Origin: an uncultured Candidatus Entotheonella sp.
GTDB taxonomy: Bacteria; Tectomicrobia; Entotheonellia; Entotheonellales; Entotheonellaceae
Reading direction: 5' to 3'
DNA: 64,000 nucleotides
Assembly: GCA_951828535.1 (NCBI GenBank)
Contig: OX639990.1
Coordinates: 855,300 to 919,299 of the forward strand
This document shows positions 52,172 through 61,138 of the stretch, piece by piece; the stretch's first letter is position 1, and every line of letters begins with the position of its first letter. Below the pieces are notes generated by a model. The model had not been told where the DNA came from. It searched no databases and worked only from the letters and a program-made list of their open reading frames with translations. Position numbers and translations under genes: made by a program.

Positions 52172-53785
52172 ATGACACCAATCGAAACGGCGGACGCGAC
52201 ATTACGCCTGAGCCGCCGCGAGTTCGTGGCCGCCGCAGGCGGCGGCATTGTTGGCTTGGCGGCGCTGGGTCTGCCGCCTGAGGCCGCTCAGGCGGCGACG
52301 CAACCGAGCTACGGTGGCTCGATCAAGATCGGCCTGCGGGGTGACGTCAGCCGGCTGGACCCCCACCATTTCTTCCCGCCGTATCCGACCTCCAACGCGT
52401 TGTCGCTGATTTACAACGGCCTCACGGAGGCCGATTACGACACCAACGTGGTGCCCGCTCTGGCGCACGCCTGGGAAACCTCGAAGGACGGCCTGACCTG
52501 GACGTGGCACATCCGCAAGGACGTCATCTTTCACAACGGCCGGCAGATGACCGGCGCTGACGTCAAGGCCAACCTGGAGCGCGTCCTGAACCCCAGAACC
52601 GGCGCGGTGATTCGGGGGGAATTAAGCATCATTGACAAAATCGAGTTGCTCGACGACTTCACCCTGCGCACCACGCTGAAAGACAAGTACTACCCGCTGC
52701 CGGCCATGCTGACCAACCGCTGGGTGCCGATCATCGACCCGCAGAGCCTCGACTCGATCAAGCAACACCCCATCGCCACCGGCCCGTTCAAGTTCGTCTC
52801 CTGGAAGCGCCTGCACACCACCGTGATGGCCCGCCACGACACCTACTGGGAAAAGGACCCCGACGGCAACGCGCTGCCGTATCTGGACGAAATCATCGGC
52901 AAGCCATTGGCCGACGACACCGTACGGCTGACCGCTCTGCGCACCGGCGAGGTCGATATGATCGACGCCGCCAGCTACCGCGACCAAGCGCGGTTCAGCG
53001 AGTGGACGGACACCTTCGACACCTACCAGATCAAGGCGCTGGGCACCATCTGGTATTACTTCAACGCTCAACGCCCGCCGTTCGACGACGTGCGGGTGCG
53101 GCGCGCGGTGGCCATGGCGGTGGACAAGCAGGACATCATGCGCAAGACGCTGTTCGGACACGGCGAGATCATGGATCAGTTCTACACCGAGGCGTCGCCG
53201 TGGAGGCTGCCCGGCGTGTCGTCGTGGGAGTTCAACCCGGACGAAGCCAGGCGGCTGCTCAAGGAGGCAGGTGTCAGACCGGGCACGCGGCTGACCATGA
53301 TCACGTTCAACCGCTACAACTACATCAAGGAAGGCGCGCAGATCTTCCAGCAGAATCTGCGGCAGATCGGCTTCATGGTGAACCTGAAGATTCTTGATTG
53401 GGGACAATTGACTGCGGCCCGCAAAAGCCGCGAGTGGGACATTCTCGGACTGGGCAGCGCCTATCGGATGGACCCGCACGAGTATTACTTCAAGGAATTA
53501 AGCTCCGGAAGTCCGGCTTCGAAGCAAACCTACGGAGGCTGGGTGAACGCCGATTACGACAAACTCATCGCTGCGGCGCGGCGCACGGAGCACAAGGCGG
53601 AGCGCGTTCAGTTGTATGCCGAGGCCGAAAATTTGATTCACGCCGAGGCGCCGAAAGTCAGAACGATCAGCGCCCACAACCTGTCCGCGTGGCACAAGCA
53701 CGTCAGGGCCTACCGCCCCAACATCGCCGGCAATATCACCTACAACGCCGGCGGCTTCCGGACCGCCTGGCGCTCGCCTGCTTAG
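52172..53785 (+). CDS. ABC peptide-type substrate-binding protein (SBP family 5)
   Basis: 537 residues from ATG 52172 with AGGAG upstream. The leader has a twin-arginine motif (LSRREFVAAAGGGIVGLAAL). The mature part is a family 5 receptor: GGSIKIGLRGDVSRLDPHHF, the signature NGLTEADYDTNVVPALAHAW and WTWHIRKDVIFHNGRQMTGADV. It delivers an oligopeptide or other medium-sized polar ligand to DppBC. Placing the receptor last, after both permeases, is unusual compared with dppABCDF. Confidence 0.93.
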   Translation: MTPIETADATLRLSRREFVAAAGGGIVGLAALGLPPEAAQAATQPSYGGSIKIGLRGDVSRLDPHHFFPPYPTSNALSLIYNGLTEADYDTNVVPALAHAWETSKDGLTWTWHIRKDVIFHNGRQMTGADVKANLERVLNPRTGAVIRGELSIIDKIELLDDFTLRTTLKDKYYPLPAMLTNRWVPIIDPQSLDSIKQHPIATGPFKFVSWKRLHTTVMARHDTYWEKDPDGNALPYLDEIIGKPLADDTVRLTALRTGEVDMIDAASYRDQARFSEWTDTFDTYQIKALGTIWYYFNAQRPPFDDVRVRRAVAMAVDKQDIMRKTLFGHGEIMDQFYTEASPWRLPGVSSWEFNPDEARRLLKEAGVRPGTRLTMITFNRYNYIKEGAQIFQQNLRQIGFMVNLKILDWGQLTAARKSREWDILGLGSAYRMDPHEYYFKELSSGSPASKQTYGGWVNADYDKLIAAARRTEHKAERVQLYAEAENLIHAEAPKVRTISAHNLSAWHKHVRAYRPNIAGNITYNAGGFRTAWRSPA

Positions 53786-53868
53786 AAGATGCAGACGGTT
53801 GTCCGGCCCTTGACCCAGGGGAAGCTGTCAGATTGACTTCGGCCTTGCGCCACAATCAACTCCATCAG

Positions 53869-54219
53869 CTACCTAAGCGGATTTACGCCTTGCGCTCCAT
53901 GGCATCCCGTCCAATCAGCGGCATCCATATTGGAATCACACGTAGCAGGTAACGGACAACACCAGAATGTGGGACCAACATTGCAGCATTTGTGCTCTGC
54001 CGGACAGAAGATACGAAACTGGCAATAAACCTTAACGGTTGCCAGAATGATGGGTCCTTCTCCGTTCATTCCTGCGTCCGTCAATTCAGTGGGTTTACAC
54101 TGAGTCTCACTTTGTAAATCTACTTGACTTGGAGCCTCAGTAGGCGAGTCCGCCCAGACTGGTCCGACGTTCAACGCAAAAATAACGGCAGTCAAAAAAG
54201 TTAATGCTGTCGAGACCAT
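53869..54219 (-). CDS. Small secreted cysteine-rich protein (granulin-like Cys pattern)
   Basis: 116 residues, with GGAGG ten bases before ATG 54219. Residues 1-23 are a clear Sec signal peptide. The mature protein has nine cysteines (41, 66, 72, 78, 79, 87, 88, 94, 106), including two CC pairs in HKCCNVGPTFWCCPLPATC. That spacing recalls half of a eukaryotic granulin module. A small disulfide-stabilised extracellular protein is likely. I do not know its role; toxin, inhibitor or adhesin are all possible. It is separated from the binding-protein gene by about 83 bp and faces it. Confidence 0.6.
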   Translation of the reverse strand: MVSTALTFLTAVIFALNVGPVWADSPTEAPSQVDLQSETQCKPTELTDAGMNGEGPIILATVKVYCQFRIFCPAEHKCCNVGPTFWCCPLPATCDSNMDAADWTGCHGAQGVNPLR

Positions 54220-54885
54220 AGATTTGGTACCTCCGTAGAAAAGGGACGGTGGGACTGTGTCTTCAAGGCCGGCCGCAAGGTCTCAGGAGGTCCCTTGCGT
54301 AGCACCAGCATACAAAGTCATGTTAAGCCCTGGACAGGCCAACCCGCCAGACTTTTTCCTTGATCGAATCGTGCAATAGATTGCACGGCCCGCCGGTGAT
54401 TCGCCGTTTCGGAAGGCACGGGTTTGAGGCAACCCTGAATCTTAATAAATTCGCCGGCGGTGAGACCAGGACGATATTCGGCACCGTGCAGATGGATAAG
54501 AGCGGCTGGAATAGGACCCTGTCCGTCCATCTCGCACACCAACCGAATCCGCACACGGTGTTCGCTACCGGAGCCGAGGCCCTCCGTCCCGCCTGCGGTA
54601 ACGACGTATTCACCGCCGGTGCCAAGCTGAGCGTCCAATTTCAGCCCGCTGCACGGCGCGACGGCTTCCTAACGTCAGATGCAAGCCGCCGGGGAGCAGG
54701 CGACAACTTCGGACCCGTGACGGCGGGGAGCGTCCGGTGAGCCCGTTCCGTTAACGCTTCCGGTAGGGCCTCCCTTCGGATTTACCTTTGCGGTTGGTCC
54801 GGCCGTCCGAATCCGGGTATTCGATGGCGGGCGTCACAAGCGTGGACCGTGGCATCGCAGAGCCTTTTGCAGGAAAATTCCGGGA
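54220..54885. other. 666-bp region without a convincing gene
   Basis: Overlapping frames exist on both strands (54318-54638 minus, 54360-54740 plus), but none has a recognisable domain or a clear ribosome site. A small acidic protein on the minus strand cannot be ruled out. Confidence 0.4.
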
Positions 54886-56295
54886 TCAGATAGCCGCTTC
54901 TCGGCGCACCTCCAGCATCTCGTCAACACGGGTGAATTTGACGCGCGGCGTGCCGATTTCCTTTCCCTTGGACACTTCCACCTTGTTGAGCTGCAACCAG
55001 TCGGCGTAGGAAAAGAACCCGGGCTGGCGCTCCCGCACCAGCTTGGCGGCGGCCTCGGCCGTGGCGCCGGGCGGCTGCAGCACCTTGCCGTCGGCCAGAT
55101 CGGCGACCATGCATTTGACCGTTTGCAGGGCGTCGGGCTTGTTCGTACCAATGATGCCGGTGGGGCCGCGCTTGATCCAGCCGGCCGCATAAACACCGGT
55201 CACCGGCTCCTGCCTGTCGGCGTCGAGCACGCGGCCTTCGTCGTTGGCGATAACGCCGCGGCGGTCGTCGAACGGCACGTTGGGCAGCGGTACGCCGCGA
55301 TAACCGACCGAGCGGAAGACCATATCGACCGGCAATTCCTCAAACTGCTCGGTGGCACGGGGACGCAGGGTGCCGGAATCGGTGGCGTACAGCTCGTTCT
55401 TCACCAGCCGCATGGCCGTCAGCCGTCCGGTATCGTCACCCATCAGAGCCGTCGGCGACACCAGGAAACGAATCGCCAGGCGGCGCGTCTTGCCCTCCGG
55501 TTGCCGCCCCGCAGACTCCTGCAACATCGCAACCTTGCGGCCCGCGGCGCGGTCGGAGCCACTGTTCAGCGCCGCCTGGCTCAGATCGTCCAGAGCCGCT
55601 TCGTCGGGACGCACGATCAGATCCGCGCCGGGCAGTTGGCCCAGCTCACGCAACTCGGGGTTGGTAAAAGCCGCCTGCGCCGGGCCGCGCCGCCCCAGCA
55701 TGGTCACTTCCTTGATGCGGCTGTCGCGCAATGCCGTCAGGGCGTAGTCGGCGATGTCCGTTTTGGCGAGTTCTTCGGGGGTGCGGCAGAGGATGCGTGC
55801 GACGTCCACGGCGACGTTGCCGACGCCGACAATCGCAACCCGCTCGCACGAGAAATCGAACTGCAGGTCGCGGAAGTCAGGATGGCCGTTGTACCAGGCC
55901 ACGAAAATAGTAGCCGGGTAGCTGCCGATCAAGTCCTCGCCGGGGATGTCCATGCGGTTGTCGGTGGGGGCGCCGGTGGTGAAGACGATCTGATGGTAGA
56001 GCCCGCGCAGGTCGTCGAGGCTCAGGTGGGTGCCGTATTCAACATGGCCGTAGTAGCGGAATTGCGGGCGGGCGGCGATCTTGTCGTAGGTGGCCGACAC
56101 CGCCTTGATCTTCTGATGGTCCGGGGCCACGCCGCCGCGCACCAAGCCGTACGGCGTCGGCAGCCGCTCCAGCATGTCGACCTCGACGACCAGGCCATCC
56201 TGATTCAACAGGTGCTCCGCGACGTAGAAGCCGCTCGGACCTGCCCCGATGATCGCCACGCGCAACGGCTGCGCATTCGTGCCCGGCTGTGCCAT
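54886..56295 (-). CDS. Ferredoxin/adrenodoxin-NADP+ reductase (FprA-like)
   Basis: 469 residues. FAD-binding AIIGAGPSGFYVAEHLL opens the protein, followed by the family's PTPYGLVRGGVAPDHQKIK. A second Rossmann site for NADP(H) follows (AIVGVGNVAVDVARIL), and near the C-terminus comes AGWIKRGPTGIIGTNKPDA. It matches mitochondrial adrenodoxin reductase and mycobacterial FprA in length and order. It moves electrons between NADPH and ferredoxin, for example for P450 or Rieske oxygenases. No ferredoxin gene is adjacent. It diverges from the LLM monooxygenase gene, for which it could supply reducing power only indirectly. Confidence 0.93.
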   Translation of the reverse strand: MAQPGTNAQPLRVAIIGAGPSGFYVAEHLLNQDGLVVEVDMLERLPTPYGLVRGGVAPDHQKIKAVSATYDKIAARPQFRYYGHVEYGTHLSLDDLRGLYHQIVFTTGAPTDNRMDIPGEDLIGSYPATIFVAWYNGHPDFRDLQFDFSCERVAIVGVGNVAVDVARILCRTPEELAKTDIADYALTALRDSRIKEVTMLGRRGPAQAAFTNPELRELGQLPGADLIVRPDEAALDDLSQAALNSGSDRAAGRKVAMLQESAGRQPEGKTRRLAIRFLVSPTALMGDDTGRLTAMRLVKNELYATDSGTLRPRATEQFEELPVDMVFRSVGYRGVPLPNVPFDDRRGVIANDEGRVLDADRQEPVTGVYAAGWIKRGPTGIIGTNKPDALQTVKCMVADLADGKVLQPPGATAEAAAKLVRERQPGFFSYADWLQLNKVEVSKGKEIGTPRVKFTRVDEMLEVRREAAI

Positions 56296-56457
56296 TCTCC
56301 ACCCCTACCCGCATGTTTAGAAATCGTCATGGGCCTTGCGCGGCGCGCCTCGGCGCGGCTCCAACCCGCTTAGCGGCGGCCATTATACTGCATTGACATG
56401 GCGGCACAATGCCACTAGGTTGATAGCAATTCCACCCACTCAAGCAAGGAGGCCGCC

Positions 56458-57540
56458 ATGGAAGTCGGATACTTCGCAATGCCCCTGCACCCCCCCGGCG
56501 CCGACCCGACCCACACCCTCCAAGACGACCTGGCCCAGATCGTCATGCTCGATGAACTTGGCTACAAGGAGGCCTGGATTGGCGAGCATTTCACCACCGT
56601 GTGGGAGAACATTCCGGCGCCCGACCTGTTCATCGCCATGGCCCTGGCAAAGACCCAGCACATCGTCCTCGGCACCGGCGTGTCGTGCATGCCCAACCAC
56701 AACCCCTTCATGCTGGCGCAGCGCATCGCCCAACTGGACCACCAGGCGCGCGGCCGCTTTCACTGGGGGGTCGGCTCCGGCGGCTTCCCCGGCGACTTCG
56801 AGGTGTTCGGCTTTGACCCCGCAACCGGTGCCCACCGCGGCATGACCCGCGACGCCATCGACCTGGTGCTACAGCTCTGGGACGATCCCAAACCGGGGCT
56901 GTACGAACACCCCTACTGGCGCTTTACCATCCCCGAGCCCGTAGACGAAATCGGCCTTCGCCTGCACCTCAAGCCGTACCAGAAACCGCACCCGCCCATC
57001 GGCGTGGCCGGCGTGTCGCCCAAGTCGGATACGCTCATCCTGGCCGGCGAGCGCGGCTGGATCCCTCTCAGCATCAACCTTGTGCCCACGGACACCCTGC
57101 GCACCCATTGGGAAGCCGTGCAAGAGGGCGCCGCCAAGTCCGGCCGGACGCCGGACCCGCACGCCTGGCGCATCGCCCGCGAGGTGTACGTGGCGGAGAG
57201 CAGCGCCGAGGCGCGTCGTGAGGCCCTCGAAGGCGTGCTAAGTCGTGATTTTCAGCAGTACTTCAAACCGCTGCTGTCCAGCATGAACATGCTGGGCCTG
57301 ATGAAAACCGATCCCAACATGGCCGACAGCGAGGTGACGCCGGAATATCTCGTCGACAACATCTGGGTCGTCGGCAGCCCCGACGAAGTGGCGCACAAGC
57401 TGCGGCGGCTGCATCACGACGTGGGCGGCTTCGGCGTGCTGCTGGCCATGGCGCACGAGTGGCAGCCCAAGGAGCGTTGGCAGCGGTCGATGACGTTGCT
57501 GGCCCGCGACGTCATGACTCAACTCTCCGATCTCAACTGA
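56458..57540 (+). CDS. LLM-class flavin-dependent monooxygenase
   Basis: 360 residues behind AAGGAGGCCGCC. The luciferase-like barrel is indicated by EVGYFAMPLHPPG, LGYKEAWIGEHFTTVWEN, LGTGVSCMPNHNPFMLAQRI and HWGVGSGGFPGDFEVFG. It resembles the FMNH2-dependent alkane or terpene monooxygenases of this class more than F420 enzymes. Eleven bases separate it from the UxaA/SuyB-like gene, so the two are co-transcribed. In that context an oxygenolytic step on a sulfonate or polyhydroxy acid is possible. A flavin reductase is not encoded nearby. Confidence 0.87.
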   Translation: MEVGYFAMPLHPPGADPTHTLQDDLAQIVMLDELGYKEAWIGEHFTTVWENIPAPDLFIAMALAKTQHIVLGTGVSCMPNHNPFMLAQRIAQLDHQARGRFHWGVGSGGFPGDFEVFGFDPATGAHRGMTRDAIDLVLQLWDDPKPGLYEHPYWRFTIPEPVDEIGLRLHLKPYQKPHPPIGVAGVSPKSDTLILAGERGWIPLSINLVPTDTLRTHWEAVQEGAAKSGRTPDPHAWRIAREVYVAESSAEARREALEGVLSRDFQQYFKPLLSSMNMLGLMKTDPNMADSEVTPEYLVDNIWVVGSPDEVAHKLRRLHHDVGGFGVLLAMAHEWQPKERWQRSMTLLARDVMTQLSDLN

Positions 57541-57551
57541 GGATGCACCCC

Positions 57552-60239
57552 ATGGCACACGTGTACGACTTTCACGACGTGGCGCGATTGCCAGCCCCTG
57601 GCGACAACGTCGCCATTGCCTCGCGGCGGCTGGAGGCGGGCGCCGAGGTAGTCAGCGACAGTGAGCGGTTCCGGCTGGATCACACCCTGCTGGTCGGCCA
57701 TCGCTTCGCCCGGCAACCCATCAACACCGGCGCCGCGCTGCTGTCGTGGGGCCTGCCGTTCGGTTACGCCAGCCGAGACATGGCGCCTGGAACCTACGTC
57801 TGCAACGCGAGAATTCTCGAGGCCCTGCGCGGCCGCAACGTCGACTTCGACCTGCCGACCGAGGCCAATTTCACCGACAAGATCACCCCATACCTGCTGG
57901 ACGAGGCCCACTTCCAGCCGGGCGAGCAGGTCGCGCGCTACGACGTGCCGGGCACCTTCCTGGGCTATGCGCGCGGCGGGGCACGAGGCGTCGGCACCCG
58001 AAACTACGTCGTCATCCTCGGCACCTCGTCGCGGACCGCCGGGTACGCCCGCGCCCTCGAAGACCGATTTCGTGGCGTGGTGGGCGACTATGCGAACGTA
58101 GACGGCGTCGTCGCCGTGGCGCACACCGAGGGCGGCGGTAGCGAGCAGCCCAACAACCTCGACTTCGTGCTGCGCACCCTCAGCGGCTTTATGGTGCACC
58201 CCAACGTCGGCGCCGTGTTGGCGGTGGACTATGGCACCGAAACGATCACCAACGCCCGGCTCCGCGACTACATGGCGGCGCACGATTACCCTTTGGCGGA
58301 CGTGCCGCACCACTTTCTCAGCCTTGCAGGGCGATTTCAGGACGACCTGGAACGCGGCGAGGAGTCGGTCCGCGGCTGGTTGCCGCAGGTGAACGCCGTC
58401 ACGCGCAGTGAACAATCCCTGGCGCACATCAACGTGGCGCTGCAATGCGGCGGCTCCGACGCCTTTTCGGGGATCTCGGGCAATCCGCTGTCCGCCTGGG
58501 TGGCGCGGGAGATTATCCGCCACGGCGGCGCCGCCAGCCTAGCGGAAACCGATGAATTAATCGGTGCCGAGGGGTATGTGCTCCAAAACGTGCGCAACCT
58601 ACCGACGGCGCGGAAATTCCTGGCCACCGTCGCCGAATTCAAAGAGCGTGTGGCCTGGCACGGCCATACCGCCGAGGGCAACCCGACCGGCGGCAACATG
58701 TTTCGCGGCCTGTACAACATCGTCCTCAAATCCCTCGGCGCCGCCATGAAGCGCCACCCCGAGGTGCGTTTGGATTACGTCATCGACTACGGCGAGCGCA
58801 TGCTGCAGCCGGGCTACTACTTCATGAACAGCCCCGGCAACGATCTGGAGAGCATCGCCGGGCAGGTAGCAGCCGGCGCCAACATGATCTTCTTCATTAC
58901 GGGCAACGGCTCCATCACCAATTTCCCCTTCGTGCCAACCCTCAAAGTAGTCACCACCAGCCAGCGTTTCGAGATGCTGGAGCGGGACATGGACGTGAAC
59001 GCCGGGGCGTATCAGGACGGTACGCCGATGGACGAGTTGGGCAAGAGCATGTTCGATCTCACCGTGGCGGCGGCGTCCGGCACCTGCACCAAGGGCGAAA
59101 GGGCAGGGCACGCGCAGGTGTCGCTGTGGCGCGACTGGCGCCAGACAGATGACAGCAAGCTCGAAGGTCTGCAACAGGCCCCATTGCCCAGCGGTACGGC
59201 GTTATCGGTCGCGGGACCGGCGGCAGCGCCGAAGCAGACCTTCCAGGCCGTGCGGACTGACGACGGCGTCGTCACGGATCAGATCGGCCTGTTGCTACCC
59301 ACCAGCCTGTGTTCCAGCCAGATTGCGCGGCTGATCGCCAACAAGCTCAACGCCACCTTCACCGGCAACCCCGGGGTGTCGCGCTTTGTGGCGCTGCCGC
59401 ACACCGAGGGTTGCGGCGTGTCCAGCGGCGCCTCGGAGGCCATGTACGCGCGCACCACGCTGGGCTATCTGACGCACCCGCTGGTGCGTTTTGGCCTGTT
59501 GCTGGAGCACGGTTGCGAGAAGACGCACAACGACTACATGGCCAATCAGCTCGCTCACCACGGCGTGGACCGGCAACGATTCGGCTGGGCCAGTGTGCAG
59601 ATGGACGGCGGCATCGAACAGGTGACCGAGAAGGTCGAAGCGTGGTTCGACGCGGCTCTGGGCGGGCTATCCGGCCCCGAGTGCGCTGATGCCGGTGTTG
59701 GCGCGCTGCGCCTGGGATTGCTGGACAGCGGCGCGGTGCCCGCCGCCGCGGCCGAGCAACTGGCCCACCTGACCGCCGCCGTCGTCAGCGCCGGCGGCAC
59801 GGTGGTGCTGCCGAGCAACGCCTCCCTGCTGTCCTCGGCGGCGTACCTCGACAACCTGCGGGCGAACTCGCCGATCCAGACGTCGCTGGCTTATGGCCAG
59901 ACCGCCACGCCGGGCTTGCACGTCATGGAGACCCCCACGCATCACTGGGTGGAAACGCTGACTGGTCTGGGAGCCACAGGCGTGGAAATCATGCTGGCGC
60001 ACGTGTCCGGCCCGCCCATGCAGGCGCATCCCATGATTCCGCTCCTGCAGGTGGCCAGCGGCGCGGAAACGGATTGGTCAGCGGACATGGACTTGATGCT
60101 CGTCGATGACGCCTCGTGGACCGAAGCCCTCTTGCCCTTGGTTCTGTCTGTCGCCTCCCGGACGTACGTGCCGAAGCTGTACGAGCAGGGGAACACCGAT
60201 TTTCAGGTGTCGCGGGGCCTGTTGGGCATTTCGATGTGA
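57552..60239 (+). CDS. Double UxaA/SuyB-like lyase (SAF domain + two UxaA-type halves)
   Basis: 895 residues from ATG 57552; the frame further upstream is the end of the LLM gene read in another phase. Residues 10-95 form a SAF domain. An altronate dehydratase/sulfolactate sulfo-lyase domain follows (GVGTRNYVVILGTSSRTAGY near 146, VAVAHTEGGGSEQPNN near 190, YYFMNSPGNDLESIAGQVAAG and FFITGNGS later). From about residue 565 the same start motif recurs (GLLLPTSLCSSQIARLIANK, then VALPHTEGCGVSSG and GLLLEHGCEKTHNDYMANQL). UxaA and SuyAB normally total about 500 residues, so this is close to twice the usual size. It would eliminate water or sulfite from a polyhydroxy or sulfo acid. Confidence 0.85.
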   Translation: MAHVYDFHDVARLPAPGDNVAIASRRLEAGAEVVSDSERFRLDHTLLVGHRFARQPINTGAALLSWGLPFGYASRDMAPGTYVCNARILEALRGRNVDFDLPTEANFTDKITPYLLDEAHFQPGEQVARYDVPGTFLGYARGGARGVGTRNYVVILGTSSRTAGYARALEDRFRGVVGDYANVDGVVAVAHTEGGGSEQPNNLDFVLRTLSGFMVHPNVGAVLAVDYGTETITNARLRDYMAAHDYPLADVPHHFLSLAGRFQDDLERGEESVRGWLPQVNAVTRSEQSLAHINVALQCGGSDAFSGISGNPLSAWVAREIIRHGGAASLAETDELIGAEGYVLQNVRNLPTARKFLATVAEFKERVAWHGHTAEGNPTGGNMFRGLYNIVLKSLGAAMKRHPEVRLDYVIDYGERMLQPGYYFMNSPGNDLESIAGQVAAGANMIFFITGNGSITNFPFVPTLKVVTTSQRFEMLERDMDVNAGAYQDGTPMDELGKSMFDLTVAAASGTCTKGERAGHAQVSLWRDWRQTDDSKLEGLQQAPLPSGTALSVAGPAAAPKQTFQAVRTDDGVVTDQIGLLLPTSLCSSQIARLIANKLNATFTGNPGVSRFVALPHTEGCGVSSGASEAMYARTTLGYLTHPLVRFGLLLEHGCEKTHNDYMANQLAHHGVDRQRFGWASVQMDGGIEQVTEKVEAWFDAALGGLSGPECADAGVGALRLGLLDSGAVPAAAAEQLAHLTAAVVSAGGTVVLPSNASLLSSAAYLDNLRANSPIQTSLAYGQTATPGLHVMETPTHHWVETLTGLGATGVEIMLAHVSGPPMQAHPMIPLLQVASGAETDWSADMDLMLVDDASWTEALLPLVLSVASRTYVPKLYEQGNTDFQVSRGLLGISM

Positions 60240-60257
60240 CGGGGGGAGGGGAACGCG

Positions 60258-60986
60258 TTACCAGATCAGGAATTGGATGCCGAACAGCACCAGCATCCCC
60301 AGCACCAGGCGTCGGAAGAACGCCCGGCTGATGTGCGGCAGGACCAGGCGGCCGACGTACACGCCAACCAACATCGCCACCCCCATGCCGACAGCCAGTG
60401 CCAGCCGGTCAGCGACGAAGAAGCCCTGCTGCCAGTACAACACGGTGCGCTGCGCGTTGCCGAGCAGGAAGAACAACGCGACCATGGCGATCAGGTCTTC
60501 CTTCAGCAAACCGTAACGCAGAAAAATTACCACCAGCAGCGGCCCGGCGATACCAATGCTGCCCAGCAGGGCACCGGCAACGACACCACCCAGGGGCAGC
60601 AATCCGACATGGGGCGTGGCTCGGTCCTCGTTGCCGTGCCAGCATTCGTAGGCTGCAAACGCCAACAGGAAAACGCCGAGCATGCGGCGCAGGGCGGCTT
60701 CGGTAAGAACGTCAAAAAGCATCGCGCCGGCGTAAATGCCGGGCACCACGCCAAGGAAGAACAGGGCGGCCAGGCGCCAGTGCAAATGCCGTCGAAACAG
60801 CCAGCAGCGCAGAGCCACAGCCAGCAAGTGTGCCGGGGCGACGAGCGGAATCACCACCTTCAGATCGAGGAACAGGCTGAGCACCCCGTACATGATCATG
60901 CCCGCGCCGATGCTGGTGATAGTGGTTACCGTCGACGCCAGCAAGGCACCGCCCAGAGCCACGAGCCACAGGGAGAAGTCGAGCAC
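60258..60986 (-). CDS. TauE/SafE-family sulfite/organosulfonate exporter
   Basis: 242 residues with about eight membrane spans. LLASTVTTITSIGAGMIMYG and the internally repeated LGGVVAGALLGSIGIAGPLLVV are typical of TauE/SafE proteins, which export sulfite, sulfoacetate or related anions in sulfonate degraders. It converges with the UxaA/SuyB-like gene and is divergent from the sulfopyruvate-decarboxylase-like gene. A sulfite-releasing pathway needs exactly such an exporter. Confidence 0.88.
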   Translation of the reverse strand: MLDFSLWLVALGGALLASTVTTITSIGAGMIMYGVLSLFLDLKVVIPLVAPAHLLAVALRCWLFRRHLHWRLAALFFLGVVPGIYAGAMLFDVLTEAALRRMLGVFLLAFAAYECWHGNEDRATPHVGLLPLGGVVAGALLGSIGIAGPLLVVIFLRYGLLKEDLIAMVALFFLLGNAQRTVLYWQQGFFVADRLALAVGMGVAMLVGVYVGRLVLPHISRAFFRRLVLGMLVLFGIQFLIW

Positions 60987-61138
60987 GGCGAAGCACCTGC
61001 CGGGAACAGGGTTGCTGGGGCGGGATGGGACAGCCTGAAGGCCATACTAACACGCCGACGCCGCGGTAGCCGTAAGTCGGACTAGCGTAGCGCAATCCGA
61101 CACGCCACAGTGGCAGCCAGATTCAGAGGGAGGACCTG

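Noticed and set aside
54318-54740. Overlapping ORFs on both strands downstream of the FprA-like gene
   Set aside because: Neither frame shows a known domain, clear start site or convincing codon bias, so no gene is called.
55123-56373. Plus-strand frame of about 415 codons
   Set aside because: Antisense to the FprA-like reductase, which has both nucleotide-binding motifs.
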